Positions 10,056 to 21,290 are shown, counted from the stretch's first letter. The stretch is DNA of 64,000 nucleotides from Mixophyes australis (GCA_036250195.1 JAVHZZ010000002.1:365512124-365576123); one strand, 5' to 3'. A program made the numbers and translations. Notes: generated by a model not told the origin, from the sequence alone.

Positions 10056-10209
10056 AAAAATGTCAAGTAAGGTCTCTGGCTCTTCTGCTTCAGCCTCGAA
10101 GTGGAAGCAGCAGGGATTGGGCAGGATTGACACCCCTATCAACACCACTCACACCCAGAGACAAATTTTAAGTCCCAATACATGGATAAAAAAATTACAA
10201 ATGTTTTGA
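10056..10209 (+). CDS. Putative first coding exon of a small transposon-like gene
   Basis: A leader from about 9905 ends at the donor G|GTGAGTACG (GT at 10009-10010). After a 45-bp gap a CTCCTCTTTAG acceptor (AG at 10054-10055) is followed by ATG at 10060. The frame starts MSSKVSGSSASASKWKQQG, a Ser/Lys-rich N-terminus, and stays open for 49 codons to a TGA at 10207. No domain is recognised. A 45-bp intron is very short for a vertebrate, so the splice reading is tentative. Its best partner is the acidic exon at 10641-10763. It resembles in style the accessory (Myb-like) ORF of Harbinger transposons, but no DNA-binding exon was found between them. Confidence 0.3.
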
Positions 10210-10640
10210 TTACAGAAATTTAAACACAACCAGCAACAATAGCTGGCAATTTTTCTACAAAATAAATAAAATGTTAGCACTTGCCAGTTGTAATGCAAAT
10301 AAATTCTTGCCACTTATACTGCAATCTAGCTAGATTATTGTAGAATCTGACCAGGGTCTTCAAGATTAATGATTATTTTCAGACAAAATAGTTTTGAGAT
10401 TGCAAATGGATGCTTTGGTAATATTCCACTCAACACACATGTATACTGGTTGATAAATTTATATATTATAATTTTTTTAAGACTTTTTGAGAACTAATGA
10501 CCCCACATATACACAACTTACATTTTAATAAAACATAAAAAACGGTTATGATATTATATCTACTAATATAATGCAAAAACGTGCATGGTATTGAGACAAA
10601 CATAAATGTTTATGTTTTTATTTATTTCCAACTATGTTAG

Positions 10641-10763
10641 ATAAAGATGCAGATACAGAGGAAAAAAGAGGAGGAACTGGCTGAGGAGACTCATGATGTG
10701 GAAGATCCTCAGATGGAAGAGGAGCAGTGGGCAGGATGCATTCCTCCTGGATTTGTACACTAA
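10641..10763 (+). CDS. Putative acidic C-terminal exon
   Basis: It follows a weak acceptor (ACTATGTTAG, AG at 10639-10640). The open frame of 40 codons includes QIQRKKEEELAEETHDVED and ends GCIPPGFVH before TAA at 10761-10763. The Glu-rich, charged composition parallels the minus-strand remnant at 9020-9120, suggesting two copies of related genes in opposite directions. Function unknown; likely a transposon accessory protein. Confidence 0.3.
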   Translation: MKMQIQRKKEEELAEETHDVEDPQMEEEQWAGCIPPGFVH

Positions 10764-10894
10764 ATTTCACCAATCGAACCAAGCACTAGAAAGCACCAAC
10801 CATGACATAAGCACCACCCTAATCCATATCCATCACACTTTCCAAAATATTGACACTACCCTGACCTATCTCACCAACCTTTTCACACAACACC

Positions 10895-11221
10895 TCACTG
10901 TGAGGATACTGGGTTTTAAGAAGCAAAGTTCACTAGGTCCCCTTAGCTTCAACAATCACAAAGGCAAGGAGACAAAAGGAAGATACAAGCTATCTTTACC
11001 TTTCTTACAGTAATACAACAGAATATAAAGCTGCATACTTTAAACAATAGGTCAGCAGATCACCAGTGTCAGTATGACTCCCAGCAAGGATCCCCACCCA
11101 TCTTAGCCACGCAAAAGTTCCACAGGCAAAAGAGTGTCAACAGAAAGTCCAGGGAGTCTTGGTTTCTTGGTGTCCACAGTATGGTGAGACTTTGGGTCTC
11201 AGTCTGTGGAAGCACAAAGAC
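10895..11221. other. Unclassified, possibly LTR-derived
   Basis: Moderately GC-rich sequence that continues across the MITE at 11225-11557 into 11561-12160. Its style (short CT-rich phrases, TATA-like and AG-rich blocks) suggests retrotransposon LTR or internal non-coding DNA, but no ends or second copy were found in this window. Confidence 0.2.
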
Positions 11222-11224
11222 CTG

Positions 11225-11557
11225 GGGCCTGATTCATTAAGGATCTCAAATGAAGAGGATCCTTATTTCAGTCTCCTGGACAAAACCATGTTACAATGGA
11301 AGGGGTGCAAATAAGTGTTCTGTTTTACACATAAGTTAAATACTGACTGTTTTTTCATGTAACACACAAATATTTGATAGCTTATTTGTACACTGAAATT
11401 TAAAGTTGATATTTGTGTGTTACATGAAAAAACAGTCAGTATTTAACTTATGTGTAAAACAGAACACTTATATGCACCCCTTCCATTGTAACATGGTTTT
11501 GTCCAGGAGACTGAAATTAGTATCCTCTTCATTTGAGATCCTTAATGAATCAGGCCC
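11225..11557. mobile_element. Harbinger-type MITE, GGGCCTGATTCATTAA family, 333 bp
   Basis: Ends GGGCCTGATTCATTAAGGA and its inverse; flanked by CTG on both sides (11222-11224 and 11558-11560). The whole element is a long palindrome: arms about 150 bp, with 'atactgactgttttttcatg' on the left mirrored on the right, and centre near 11395. The 3-bp duplication and GGGCC ends suit PIF/Harbinger. It is the most symmetric copy of the family here. Confidence 0.85.
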
Positions 11558-11560
11558 CTG

Positions 11561-12160
11561 GTGAGTATCTCACAAGTGAGGTGATGACAGGTCACAAGAT
11601 GTAGCAACAGTCTGTTTCCCCAGGTACAGGACAGCAATGATCACTGGGTGTGCTGGTAAAGAACAGAATCTAAACACCAGTCAGTTCCACACCTTCCAGG
11701 AATCAATCTTCAGCATGAATTCCACCTCCCCCTGAAGAGGTTCCTTATATCCATGGTCAAATTCCCATGGGTCTCTCCTTCTTAAATGTTGGTGGGTGCT
11801 GGGCCAGGGGGTTGAAGTGGTAGTGGAGCGGAGCTAGCCTTCCACACTGGTTCCCCTTATATGTTGCTGCCACAATGTCTGGGCCAGTCCAGTGGAAAAC
11901 AATGAATTATACTTATCTTTACCCACCTTCAGATCTTGGCTAACACACAGTCCCTCCTTAAATTAACCTCTTCCATGCTTTTGTTACATCTCAGGTCTTC
12001 CAGCTGTCCCTCACTTTCTGTCCCTTCCTTCTTACTCCGCCATGTGTCTGCAATAAGTTCTCCTCCTGTCCGCTGAGCACAATTTAAAGAACTACTCCTG
12101 GGATGATAGTCCATGTGATCCCTTATGGATTGATGGGCTGGTGGGATATGTTATCATGAC
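11561..12160. other. No gene seen; possible retrotransposon-derived DNA
   Basis: Continuation of the 10895-11221 sequence after the MITE. No protein similarity recognised. Confidence 0.25.
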
Positions 12161-12164
12161 AGTG

Positions 12165-12545
12165 TGGAGCAGTCCCATCAAACTCACAATCAACCCTCCT
12201 GCCCCAATGTCACATGTTTCCCCTCCTGTCCCTATGACACACAGTACCTTTCCTTCCCTTATCACACATGTTTATCTCCATCCCCTATAGCACAATTCCT
12301 CACTCCTGCAAAATTTCTCGACCCAGGACCCTATGCCCCAATATGTAAATCATTATCCTGTCCAACTATACCCTTCTCCAAAACTTTATCCTCACCAACT
12401 TAACTTTTGTTATCCTTCCCAAATTTACCATGCTGTCTCACTGCCCTCTCAAGCCCAAATGACCTGTGCTGTCCAAATACACTCTGTTGTCCAAATGCCG
12501 TCTTTGGCCCCACCACCCTCTGCTGCCATACTGCCCCTTGTTTTT
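12165..12545. repeat. Pyrimidine-rich degenerate minisatellite
   Basis: Strongly C+T/A-biased strand with recurring phrases such as 'ctgtcc', 'ccaaat', 'tatccttccc', 'ctgctgtc', spaced roughly 15-30 bp. All three forward frames stay partly open because guanine is scarce. Not a gene. Confidence 0.5.
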
Positions 12546-12654
12546 CCCCACGGTTGCGCACCACATCATGGGGAACCAGAAGTCAGGGAAAGGCAACAAC
12601 TACTTCTAATGTAGGCCCAAGGGGCAAGTGGAGAACCTAGATGAAAAGGACCAT

Positions 12655-13009
12655 GGACATTTAGAAATGGAAATTGAAGTGATTTGATGTATTAAAGCTG
12701 CAATATCATCCCAAAAAGGAATAATCTTTGGGCAGGACCATCAGATATGGAACAAGGATCCTTGATTCCCACAATCTTTCAAACATAAGTTAGAGGTGGT
12801 CCCAAATATCTTTTCAGCTTGGTGGGAACCAGACACCATCTATAGGATATTTTTTAAGCATTTTCTTAACTAAAGAGGAAATAGAGATTTTGGAGATTCT
12901 TTCTCTAATTGTTGTCCAAGTACTTTTATCTGGTGGTCTGTCAAAGTCATCCTCCCATCTAAACTGGTGGATTGTGTGGAGGGGATGAGAAGATTATTTA
13001 AATAGAGAT
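12655..13009 (-). pseudogene. L1-type LINE ORF2 C-terminal remnant
   Basis: Minus strand translation: WEDDFDRPPDKSTWTTI near 12965-12915, SSLVKKMLKKYPI, then after a shift KIFGTTSNLCLKDCGNQGSL and FHI-stop-WSCPKIIPFWDD near 12745-12700. The order (LYK-like segment, then CxxCG, then HIWWSC..I..FW) is the C-terminal tail typical of L1-clade ORF2. The stop lies where the first tryptophan of the WW pair is expected (TGG to TGA). Two MITEs at 13013-13333 and 13368-13542 interrupt its upstream part, which may continue in decayed form to about 13700. Confidence 0.7.
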
Positions 13010-13012
13010 AAT

Positions 13013-13333
13013 GGGCCTAAGTCATTAAAAAGAGCAAAGCATACAAACGGAGTAACTTTGCACTTGGGCAAAACCATGTTGCACTGTAGGGGGAGGTAAA
13101 TTTAAAATGTGGTGACAGATTTATAGTTGGGATAGGGCATGTCCTAAATCAACTTTAAATTTCAGTGTAAAAATAAAACTATCAAGTATTTGTGTGCAAC
13201 ATGAAAAAACAGCCAGTATTTAACTTATATGCTAGACTATAAAATAATTTTCACCCCTCGCATTATAACATGGTTTGTCCCGGAGAACATTTACTCCTTT
13301 TTTTTGCCTTACTTTCCTTAATGACTCGGGCCC
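13013..13333. mobile_element. Harbinger-type MITE, GGGCCTNANTCATTAA family, 321 bp
   Basis: It begins GGGCCTAAGTCATTAAAAAG and ends TTAATGACTCGGGCCC, flanked by AAT (13010-13012) and AAT (13334-13336). Internal blocks such as 'gggggaggtaaatttaaaat' and 'catgaaaaaacagcc' are shared with the copies at 18515, 20739, 51650 and 62356. Confidence 0.85.
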
Positions 13334-13367
13334 AATGCCTTTATGTAAGGGTGAATGAACACATATA

Positions 13368-13542
13368 GGGCTAGATTTACTAAGCTGCGGGTCTGAAAAA
13401 GTGGGGATGTTGCCTATAGCAACCAATCAGATTCTAGCTTTCATTTATTTAGTACCTTCTACAAAATGACAGCTAAAATCTGATTGGTTGCTATAGGCAA
13501 CATCCCCACTTTTTCAAACCCGCAGCTTAGTAAATCTAGGCC
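13368..13542. mobile_element. Second palindromic MITE family (GGSCTAGATTTACTAAGC), 175 bp
   Basis: Ends GGGCTAGATTTACTAAGCTG and, reversed, GGCCTAGATTTACTAAGCTG; flanked by ATA (13365-13367) and ATA (13543-13545). Arms of about 70 bp include 'gttgcctatagcaaccaatc' and its inverse. The 3-bp duplication again suits PIF/Harbinger. Confidence 0.85.
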
Positions 13543-13545
13543 ATA

Positions 13546-14520
13546 GTCTCTTGTAGAGTTAAAGATCTGGTTATGTCAGGATTAGGAAGGCAGTCAATAT
13601 AGTGTCTTGGTTTTGTTTAAACCATGCTATGACAGCAGTATAATATATTTGATCATTTACTTTACACATAACATTTGACACAAAGGCCAAAAGGTACTGA
13701 CATGTAAGGTATAAAATCTCATTTTTACTAGCTGGAATGTTCTTGGTAATCTTCTAAAGAATAACAAGAAAGAAAAATAAAAAAAAAGGTATTACATAGG
13801 TGTAAATAGTAAATGACAGAGACAACATTTTTTAAATATTCTACAACCAGAATACTCATGTATGCAAGCATGTAGGAACTATACAACACGCACAGAACAT
13901 CTAAAAAAAGACAAGCATTGGAAATGTCCAGACTCATGTTAAGAATGAATGGAAAAAAAACTGAAAATGTCAACACTCGCACAAGTATGCAGTGGTTTTA
14001 AAATAAAAAAAATAAGGCACCTACCTCTTTGGTATATAACAATCCTATAATCCTCACCAAACACTGCTAAAAAACAATCCTTTTAACTAAATGGCACCAT
14101 AGTGATCACCTTAAGGCAGTCTTGTTGTATAATGAGACGAGTCTGTGTAGGTGTATGCAGGTGAATAGTTCAAACTCCCATTAGATGGCTATGTTTGGTC
14201 ATCACTATGATTTAATGTAGACCCCCAAGCAGGCGCAGGATTTCTGTCTGAAAAAAATTGTACTTCTGTGCACATCAGAGTTTGAATTGGACATATGTGC
14301 CTTTACTTTACCTGGCCTTTCTTGGTCAAATGGGCATGTGTGAAGGACATAATGAAATGATTCTAGGAGAGTAGGGAAGTAAGCCTTATATCATTTCAGA
14401 ATGATAGCCTCTAACACCAATCTGTCAACCTAGTACCCAAAATGTAAACTTTATGCTAAATATCTAATTATAATCCCTAACCCAGTGTCTAATCCTTATC
14501 CCCAATCACTGATGCAGAAA
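13546..14520. other. No gene seen
   Basis: 13546-13700 may still belong to the decayed L1 on the minus strand. The rest is AT-rich with A-runs and without recognisable features. Confidence 0.4.
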
Positions 14521-14521
14521 A

Positions 14522-14732
14522 GTGTGGGTTTCCTCCGGGTGCTCCGGTTTCCTCCCACACTCCAAAAACATACTGGTAGGTTAAATGACTGCTATCAAAA
14601 ATTGACCCTAGTCTCTCTCTTTCTCTCTGTCTGTGTGTGTATGTTAGGGAATTTAGACTGTAAGCTCCAATGGGGCAGGGACTGATGTGAATGAATTCTC
14701 TGTACAGCGCTGTGAAATCAGTGGCGCTATAT
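14522..14732 (+). mobile_element. SINE/L2-tail fragment (plus)
   Basis: It contains the core 'gggtttcctccgggtgctcc', the 'attgaccctagtctctct' segment and the tail 'tgtacagcgctgtgaaatca' to 'gcgctatat'. The same parts appear in the full SINE at 50589-50854 and in 52651-52942. The tRNA-like head is missing. Confidence 0.8.
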
Positions 14733-14841
14733 CATCATCATCACCATTTATTTATATAGCGCCACTGATTCCGCAGCGCTGTACAGAGAACTCATTCACA
14801 TCAGTCCCTGCCCCATTGGGGCTTACAGTCTAAATTCCCTA

Positions 14842-14877
<36 letters not shown>

Positions 14878-14900
14878 TAGGGACAATTTTGATAGACCAT
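14733..14900 (-). mobile_element. SINE/L2-tail fragment (minus), head-to-head with previous
   Basis: Inverse of the preceding copy: starts with 'catcatcatcacc' and 'ttatatagcgccactgattc', passes the (CA)n stretch at about 14847-14874 and ends in 'gactagggacaattttgatag'. With 14640-14732 it forms an inverted repeat of about 85 bp per arm. Confidence 0.8.
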
Positions 14901-14907
14901 TATAGCT

Positions 14908-14993
14908 TATCATTATCATCATCATCATCAATTTATATAGCGCCACTGATTCTGTAGCGCTGTATAAATAAATAAATGATGATAATGATGATG
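14908..14993. mobile_element. Short inverted L2-tail pair
   Basis: A (TCA)n run, 'atttatatagcgccactg' and 'tagcgctgta' are followed directly by 'taaataaataaatgatgata'. It is a miniature repeat of the same tail, facing both ways. Confidence 0.6.
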
Positions 14994-14999
14994 GCCATA

Positions 15000-17900
15000 T
15001 CTTACTTTTAATGATAAGCCAGAAATAAGAATTTCTGTTTAACACAGCATTCATCCTTCTGAGTTTCCCTTTCTAAATATAATTTCACATTGAAAATGCA
15101 CTACCTTTTATTAGTAGTTCTAATAATGTTTTGAGGTACTTTAATATTGGAGAGGAAATATTTAAAATTTCAATAACTAATGCTACAATACAGTCTTTAA
15201 TATTATAAAAGAGTAATAAAATGTTGGTTGGACCCTCTGTGTTTGACATGCAGGCATTAACTCTTGTCCCTGCTGCCTATTTCATTAACCTTGGATCCAA
15301 ATAAAATGAATGGGAGTTCAAATATTTAAGTCCAGATTCCAGTCTCTAAATTACATCAATTAATCTCTGAACAAGATAATGCTCAGATTAACTGGAGTCC
15401 AACAGTTGGTGCCCCATTTAACTACTTCCTAATAAAATTTCCCCTTTGTTTTAATAAGTATCAAGGATAACTTTGGCCAGACTCTCTTCATCTCTAGTTT
15501 ATTTCTATATGCCAGTTGTAATTGTTTTGAACATAGGAATAAACTTGCATTCACATGTTATATTACAATGTGATGGAAGGTATAAAAACGTTTTTTTTTT
15601 TTTAGTCTGGAATCTGGAGAGAGATTTATTATGCCCCTGAGTTCTTTTGGATTTTAACTTATTACTCATTGATGTTTTTTGAGCTACAAATCATTACCTT
15701 ATATATACATTCACTGCTTTTGTGCCTTCATTTGTGCTTTCCAGATAGAAAGGGTAAAGAACTCAGTTGATTGCACTATTTCCCTGGTGTATGTGCAATT
15801 GTGGTGATTGTAGTAAATATGGAGGTTACAAAAACAAACACAGGCCAGTGCAATTTTCCCCTTAAGTGTGTAAAAGAGAATACTTTCCTATATCCCTTTA
15901 TATAATGAAAATCATTTATTTTTCTGTGATAAATGCACCAGGTAGATTCATTTTATAAATTGAGTAGAGCCAATTATTGGAAAAAGGACTGAGTAAAACA
16001 AATAAAAAAATAAGTGCATCCAATTGCAGTAATGTCAATAATCTGTAAAAGTAATGTAATGGTCCCTGTCAATGGCTGGCTCTTAGTTATAACATTCCCA
16101 CAAACAATCATCATATGGAAAACATTCATTATTAGTGCTGCATTTGGTTAGAGTTACATAGGAATTTATCTGGCTTGTAAAGCTAACATTGCTATGCTTA
16201 CTGAATATAGTCCTGCAATCACTCTCAGGAAACCCCTGTAATCAGAAAGGCAGGAGTACTTAATCATTGTCTGGTAGAAGAGGGAATTCCAGAAAGAAGG
16301 GTGTGATCCTAATTTATGCCATGCTGAGTGATATTATTGATACTGCCTGGGAACTAGTCAACAAAACAGCTGAAACTTCCTTCTCTAAATAGTTTATTTT
16401 TGTACTAGACAAGGCATACTATTCATCTGGTCTCCAAGCTTCATTTGATTTTCTGTCTATTAGTTATTTACTTGTCAGATGCATGAAGAGAAAAGTGCAA
16501 CCTAACTGTGTTTATATGCAGAATGCTTTGTACATGACTCTTACAATTTGCTCTGATTATGTTAAAACAGAAATATTGTCATTGCTACATTTGTGTCTTT
16601 AACATAGGAATTTTTAGCCCTGGGTTGGATCCAAAAACATAGGTCATCATGTAATTTCGGGTGGGTGAACATGAGAGAACCTTTTCAATTTTCTTGTGTA
16701 TTTCCAATTATTTAACTTTGTTCCCTATCCGTTCAGTGCAATTTATAAACAACAATAATGTGTGGGCAACAAAAAAGTAGCAAAAGGAAAGTAAATAAAT
16801 ATTTAAATTGGAACCAAAGCTCAGGAAGTTTATTCAAAGATACCCTTGTAAGAATTCATAATATAATGCTTCTAAAAAGAATTATTTGTAAACTGTTAAA
16901 ATGTCACAAAAATGACTAAAATATAACAAACAACATGGGAAAAAAAGTAAATCACAAATGTTGCATACAGTATTTGTGAATTGGGTGTTAACTACTTCAA
17001 GTTTAATGTAAAAAAGCAATGTTAGTGTATAATATTTTAGATTCATTTAATCAGATTCACTGTTTGCAGTTACTTCTGAGTTAATTTTAGCCATAGACAT
17101 TTTGTTACATTCATTTTTAACATTTTCTGAATAGGGTGTTTGGACTAAGGTACAGAAGAGTTTTCAAAATGTTCTGTCCATATATTTTTTAATCAAAATG
17201 TTATAACTAAAATGTAACTCTTTATCAATCCATCATGGTCTTTATAATAATGCTGTGTGTCATGAAGGTCCATTGCCAAGGGGATCAATGATCCAAATAC
17301 TAGTGTTTTGTACTAAAATGTAGAAGAGTAATCTTTTTTTTATTTCTTCTGTAGGTTGTTTTGTTATTGTTATGGTTGGGTACTTTTTCTTTGCTACTTA
17401 TCCCCTCTCATACACCTACTCCCTAATCCTTGCTCCTCCTTCCTTTTCATCAATTGATATTTTAATATAACACGAATAACTGGTAGATACACCGGATAAA
17501 TGTGTCTATTTATTATGAGAAAAAAAAACCTATATTCTCCCTACATAGCTTTTCCCTATCTATCAAGTCCCAAAGAGATAGTTTTCACAGAGTCTCTTTG
17601 GCAAAAGTTTCCCTGTGCAAGCCATTGCAAAGCCTATTTAACAAAGACAGTGCTGCTGTTATATAGGCATATTTATTGCCATCTCAGAACGGTGATAGTA
17701 GCAGTTCAGTACAGGAAAAAATGCTTTATTATTTAAATAAAGCATTTTTCCTAATGTAAATATATGAATATAATTATTCGTTTTTTCTGCTTTTATTTTA
17801 TTTTTATTGCAAGCACATATGACTCCAACCTAGCCTGTATAAGTTCAGTCTTACTGCTGCCAGTCAGTATGGTTGGGGAGCTGAGTAAAACTAATCAGGT

Positions 17901-18077
17901 GATATGCTTAACATGATAAATACACCAATGTTGTGGAATATTCATTCCTGCCAAAAAAAAAATTGACAGCGAGGAATGCACTCATTTATAGCAGCCACAA
18001 ATTCACCCCTTACCCAATTACAAAAATCCTTAATACTAAAGCAATCAAAATATGTAAGGATCATACACAAATAACAA
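15000..18077. other. Non-coding, few recognisable repeats
   Basis: No gene. The segments 15235-15500 and 16120-16400 have little repeat character and many TAAT and ATTAA-type motifs; they are candidates for conserved non-coding sequence, untested. A 40-nt perfect-looking AT-rich stem-loop lies at 17713-17752. Confidence 0.4.
17713..17752. other. AT-rich stem-loop
   Basis: AGGAAAAAATGCTTTATT pairs with AATAAAGCATTTTTCCT (one bulged base) around a 5-base loop. Significance unknown. Confidence 0.5.
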
Positions 18078-18290
18078 GGGACCTGATTCATTAAGGATCT
18101 TAAATATAGAGAATCCTTATTTCAGTCTCCTGGACAAAACCATGTTACATTGCAAGGGGTGCAAATGAGTGTTCTGTTTTGCACATAAGTTAAATACTGA
18201 CTGTTTTTTCATGTAACACACACATATCAACTTTACATTTCAATGTACAAATAAGCTATCAATTATTTGTGTGTTATATGAAAAAACAGG
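18078..18290. mobile_element. Truncated Harbinger-type MITE (GGGACCTGATTCATTAAGG)
   Basis: Left end plus internal blocks identical in order to the 11225 copy, as far as 'tatatgaaaaaacag'. There it stops at the start of another repeat, so the right arm is missing. Confidence 0.75.
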
Positions 18291-18494
18291 GGGCTATTCA
18301 TCCTTTCATATTCCATTAAGATATTTTTATGAAAACTTGTGTAGAAACAAAAGCTGTAACCCACAGCAACCAATCACACATTAATTGTCATTTCCTCAAC
18401 TGCACTAGAAAAAAAAAGATTATAACAATCTAATTAGTTGCTGTGGACAACAACAGGTTTTTATGTCTGTGTCACCTTCCATAAATCTCCCCCT
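18291..18494. mobile_element. MITE-like element with GGGGG ends
   Basis: Left GGGGCTATTCAT, right (reversed) GGGGGAGATTTAT; internal arms contain 'cacagcaaccaatca' and its approximate inverse 'aattagttgctgtgg'. It resembles the 13368 family in design. Target duplication not resolved. Confidence 0.5.
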
Positions 18495-18514
18495 ATGTAA
18501 CAGGTACAGAGTAT

Positions 18515-18842
18515 GGGCCTGATTCATTAAAGGAAGTAAAGCAAAGAAATGAGTAACTCTGAACCTTTGGCAAAACCATGTTACAATGCAAGGGGTGCAA
18601 ATAAGTTTATCATTTTGCACATAAGGAAAATACTAGCTGTTTTTTCATGTAGCACACAAATACTTGACAGCTTTTTTTTTACACTGACATTAAAAGTTGT
18701 TCTAGGACATATTCTATCCCAATTATAAATCTGTCCTTACATTTTAAATATACCCCCCCCCCCCCCTCCAATACAACATCTTTTTGCCAAGGTTCAAAGC
18801 TATTCATTTCTTTTGCTTTACCTTCCTTAATGAATCAGGCCC
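18515..18842. mobile_element. Harbinger-type MITE, GGGCCTGATTCATTAA family, 328 bp
   Basis: Flanked by TAT on both sides (18512-18514, 18843-18845). It carries a poly-C run near 18752-18766 within the 'gggggagg'-equivalent block. Confidence 0.85.
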
Positions 18843-20399
18843 TATGTCACATAAAAAAAACTAAAGGCAGACTTTGTACACCTACAGGACATGACTTGGA
18901 ATTAACAAAATGAATTAGACATAGTCTACTCCTGGGTTGAGTTGTAATATTGGTCTTTTGTAGCAGGTAAGAAAGTACGAGTGGTAATATCACAATTATC
19001 TGCAGTGTAAGTAAGAGATTGTAGGGAAAGGTCAAAAAGCTAGTGAAGTCAGTACTGAAAGTTTGTATCATATCAATTATAAAAAGTTAGAAAGAGAAAT
19101 TCAGTTCATAGGTTTATTAAAAAAAAAATAGGCATGCAGGCATTGAATAAAATGATTTCCTCATTTCCAGTGCTGGAATTACACTTACAGAAGTAAATTC
19201 ATTCAGTGGTGTGTAACTTGACAAACCTATTTCTACCAAGAGATTTACATCTTTAGAGATTCAGAAAAAAGCCAGTATAGTTTCTGACAAATCTTGCAAG
19301 GGGAATAGTTATCACGACATGTACAAATATATTCCATTTATGGAACTTCTTGAGTTTATACCAATAACAAAATATATGGTACTTTTCCAAATTGGACCAA
19401 TAGTTATATTTTTAGCAGATAAAAATGTTTTAATAATAGTTCAAATAAAAAATAATTACAAAATATTTTAAAGTTATAAGTGGTACTGCAGCCAACTCCC
19501 AATTTTATATTAATATTTCAGGATATTTGTTTCGTGTTAGCAGTAAAAAGGTGTTATGTCCATTTCCCTTTTTTCACAAAAACTGGATAAGGCAGACTTA
19601 TGTGAGCAACTGTTTGAAGGGAAGAACAATGGCTCATTAGGTCATTTGAAATGTTGGTCTAGTAGTTCAGGTTATGCCTAATTAACAGGCTGTGACATTC
19701 ATGCCCCAATAAAAGGGAAATGTTTGCACACAGACTCTCTGTTCTGTCTGGGGATATCTAGACAAACTGTCCTATTAAGCGCCTGAAATAATGAGAACTA
19801 AGTGAGTTCAAAAGAGTGTAAAACTGAGCAAGTTATAACCTATCAAATGAGTGGTAGATGAGCAAAAAAATAATTTAAAGTTATTTTTATTTTGTGATTT
19901 GTTAACTGCAACTTGAAAATAAAACCATTTATAAACAATATTTTCTGTAGTGAGTTGAAGTTTTTGTACACTGCTGAGAGCCAATGTTTATCCAGAGAAA
20001 TGACAACCTTGCTAACCTTCCCTGATGCAGTAGAAAAAAATATTTCTAATGTACATTTTTCTAATTTGCAGTTATTTTTTTAATTTTTAATGAAATATAT
20101 ATTTAAAAAAACAATATCATTCTAAATGTTCAATTGTGCCCAAAATTAATCAACTGTTACATCTTCTCTGCTTAATATATTACCTAGTGGGCATTGTTAT
20201 TCTGTTTTACTCAATTTTGTACTTTTTTCCCAATAAGCTAATACAGTAGCTTTGCTTGTTCAATACATTTTTTTAAAAATTGTTCATGTTGTCAATACAT
20301 CTGGTGGTAGACTACTGCATGGACCTAGCAGCATTTATGCAAATAAATTCTTGGTTATTTAACTTTTTTCTTATTACAACTTTAGAACTTTATATATAC
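18843..20399. other. Non-coding; candidate conserved segment at 19550-19800
   Basis: No gene or repeat boundary. 19550-19800 has balanced composition, a TAATTAA core near 19679 and a GATATCTAGA block, unlike the surrounding AT-rich DNA. Confidence 0.35.
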
Positions 20400-21290
20400 T
20401 GTGACAAAGGGAGGGTTTGACACTCCCTCTAAGTGAGAATTTAGATATTTAGCTGACAGTCTGCAAATAGAGTTGCACATTTGTAGAGTAGTGTACATAG
20501 GTTAAGAGATACAGGTGGAGGACATATGTGTGACAAAATAATAGTAAAGAGTGTTATTTAACTTATATATTTTGAAGAGATAGCCTTTTCCACAATGACT
20601 GGGTGTGTCTGGTCTCAGACTCATAAAGCAAAACACCTGAAGATAATTCCTTTATAAAGGTCAGTTGGGAGTATCACCTGCCATCATGTTAGGGCTGTGG
20701 GGGGGAGTGTAATTTAGAAAAAAAAAGTTGTTCATTATGGGCCTGAGTCTTTAAGTAAAGTAAGGCAAAAATGTAAATGTCCTCCGGGACAAATCATGTT
20801 ACAGTGCAAGGGGTGCAAATTAGTTTACTATTTTGCACATAAAGAAAATATTGGCTGTTTTTTTTAATCTAGCACACAAATATTTGATAGCTTTATTTTT
20901 ACACTGAAATTTAAAGTTGATCTAGGACATGCCCTATCCCAACTATAAATCTGTCCCCACATTTTAAATTTACCTCCCCCTCCAATGCAACATTGTTTTG
21001 CTCAGGTACAAAGTTACTCCTTTTTTATGCTTTGCTCTCCTTAATGACTGAGGCCCAATTTGCTGTGACCAATGCAGTATAAGTTGGCCAGCGTCTAGGG
21101 AGCTGGCTAATTTAGTATTAGGGTCAAAAGGAAAATGTGGAACTTTGCCATCTTGACAATAAAAAGCAAAGTATAATACAAGGAGCGCCATCTATGCAAT
21201 GTATGATCACAACTTTCTTCAGGGAGATATATTCTGGTTTGCAACTTCAAGTCATTTTGTTTTCCTTGTACCAGAGCTTCAAGAGGGATC
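20400..21290 (-). mobile_element. Solo-like LTR, copy 2 (with inserted MITE)
   Basis: On the minus strand it ends CCTCCCTTTGTCACA at 20400, matching the end of the LTR at 6765. Upstream blocks ('gatggcaggtgatact', 'attggtcacagca', 'agccagctccctag', 'caagatggcaaag') follow the same order as copy 1. The 5' boundary near 21260-21290 is uncertain. It is interrupted by the MITE at 20739-21056. Confidence 0.55.
20739..21056. mobile_element. Harbinger-type MITE, GGGCCTGAGTCWTTAA family, 318 bp
   Basis: Left flank TAT, right flank AAT (one mismatch). Its site inside the LTR is uninterrupted in the LTR at 5976-6765, which confirms it as an insertion. Confidence 0.8.

Noticed and set aside
12164..12640. 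Proline/serine-rich ORFs in two plus frames
   Set aside because: The strand is nearly free of G, so stop codons are rare; it is a pyrimidine-rich low-complexity region.
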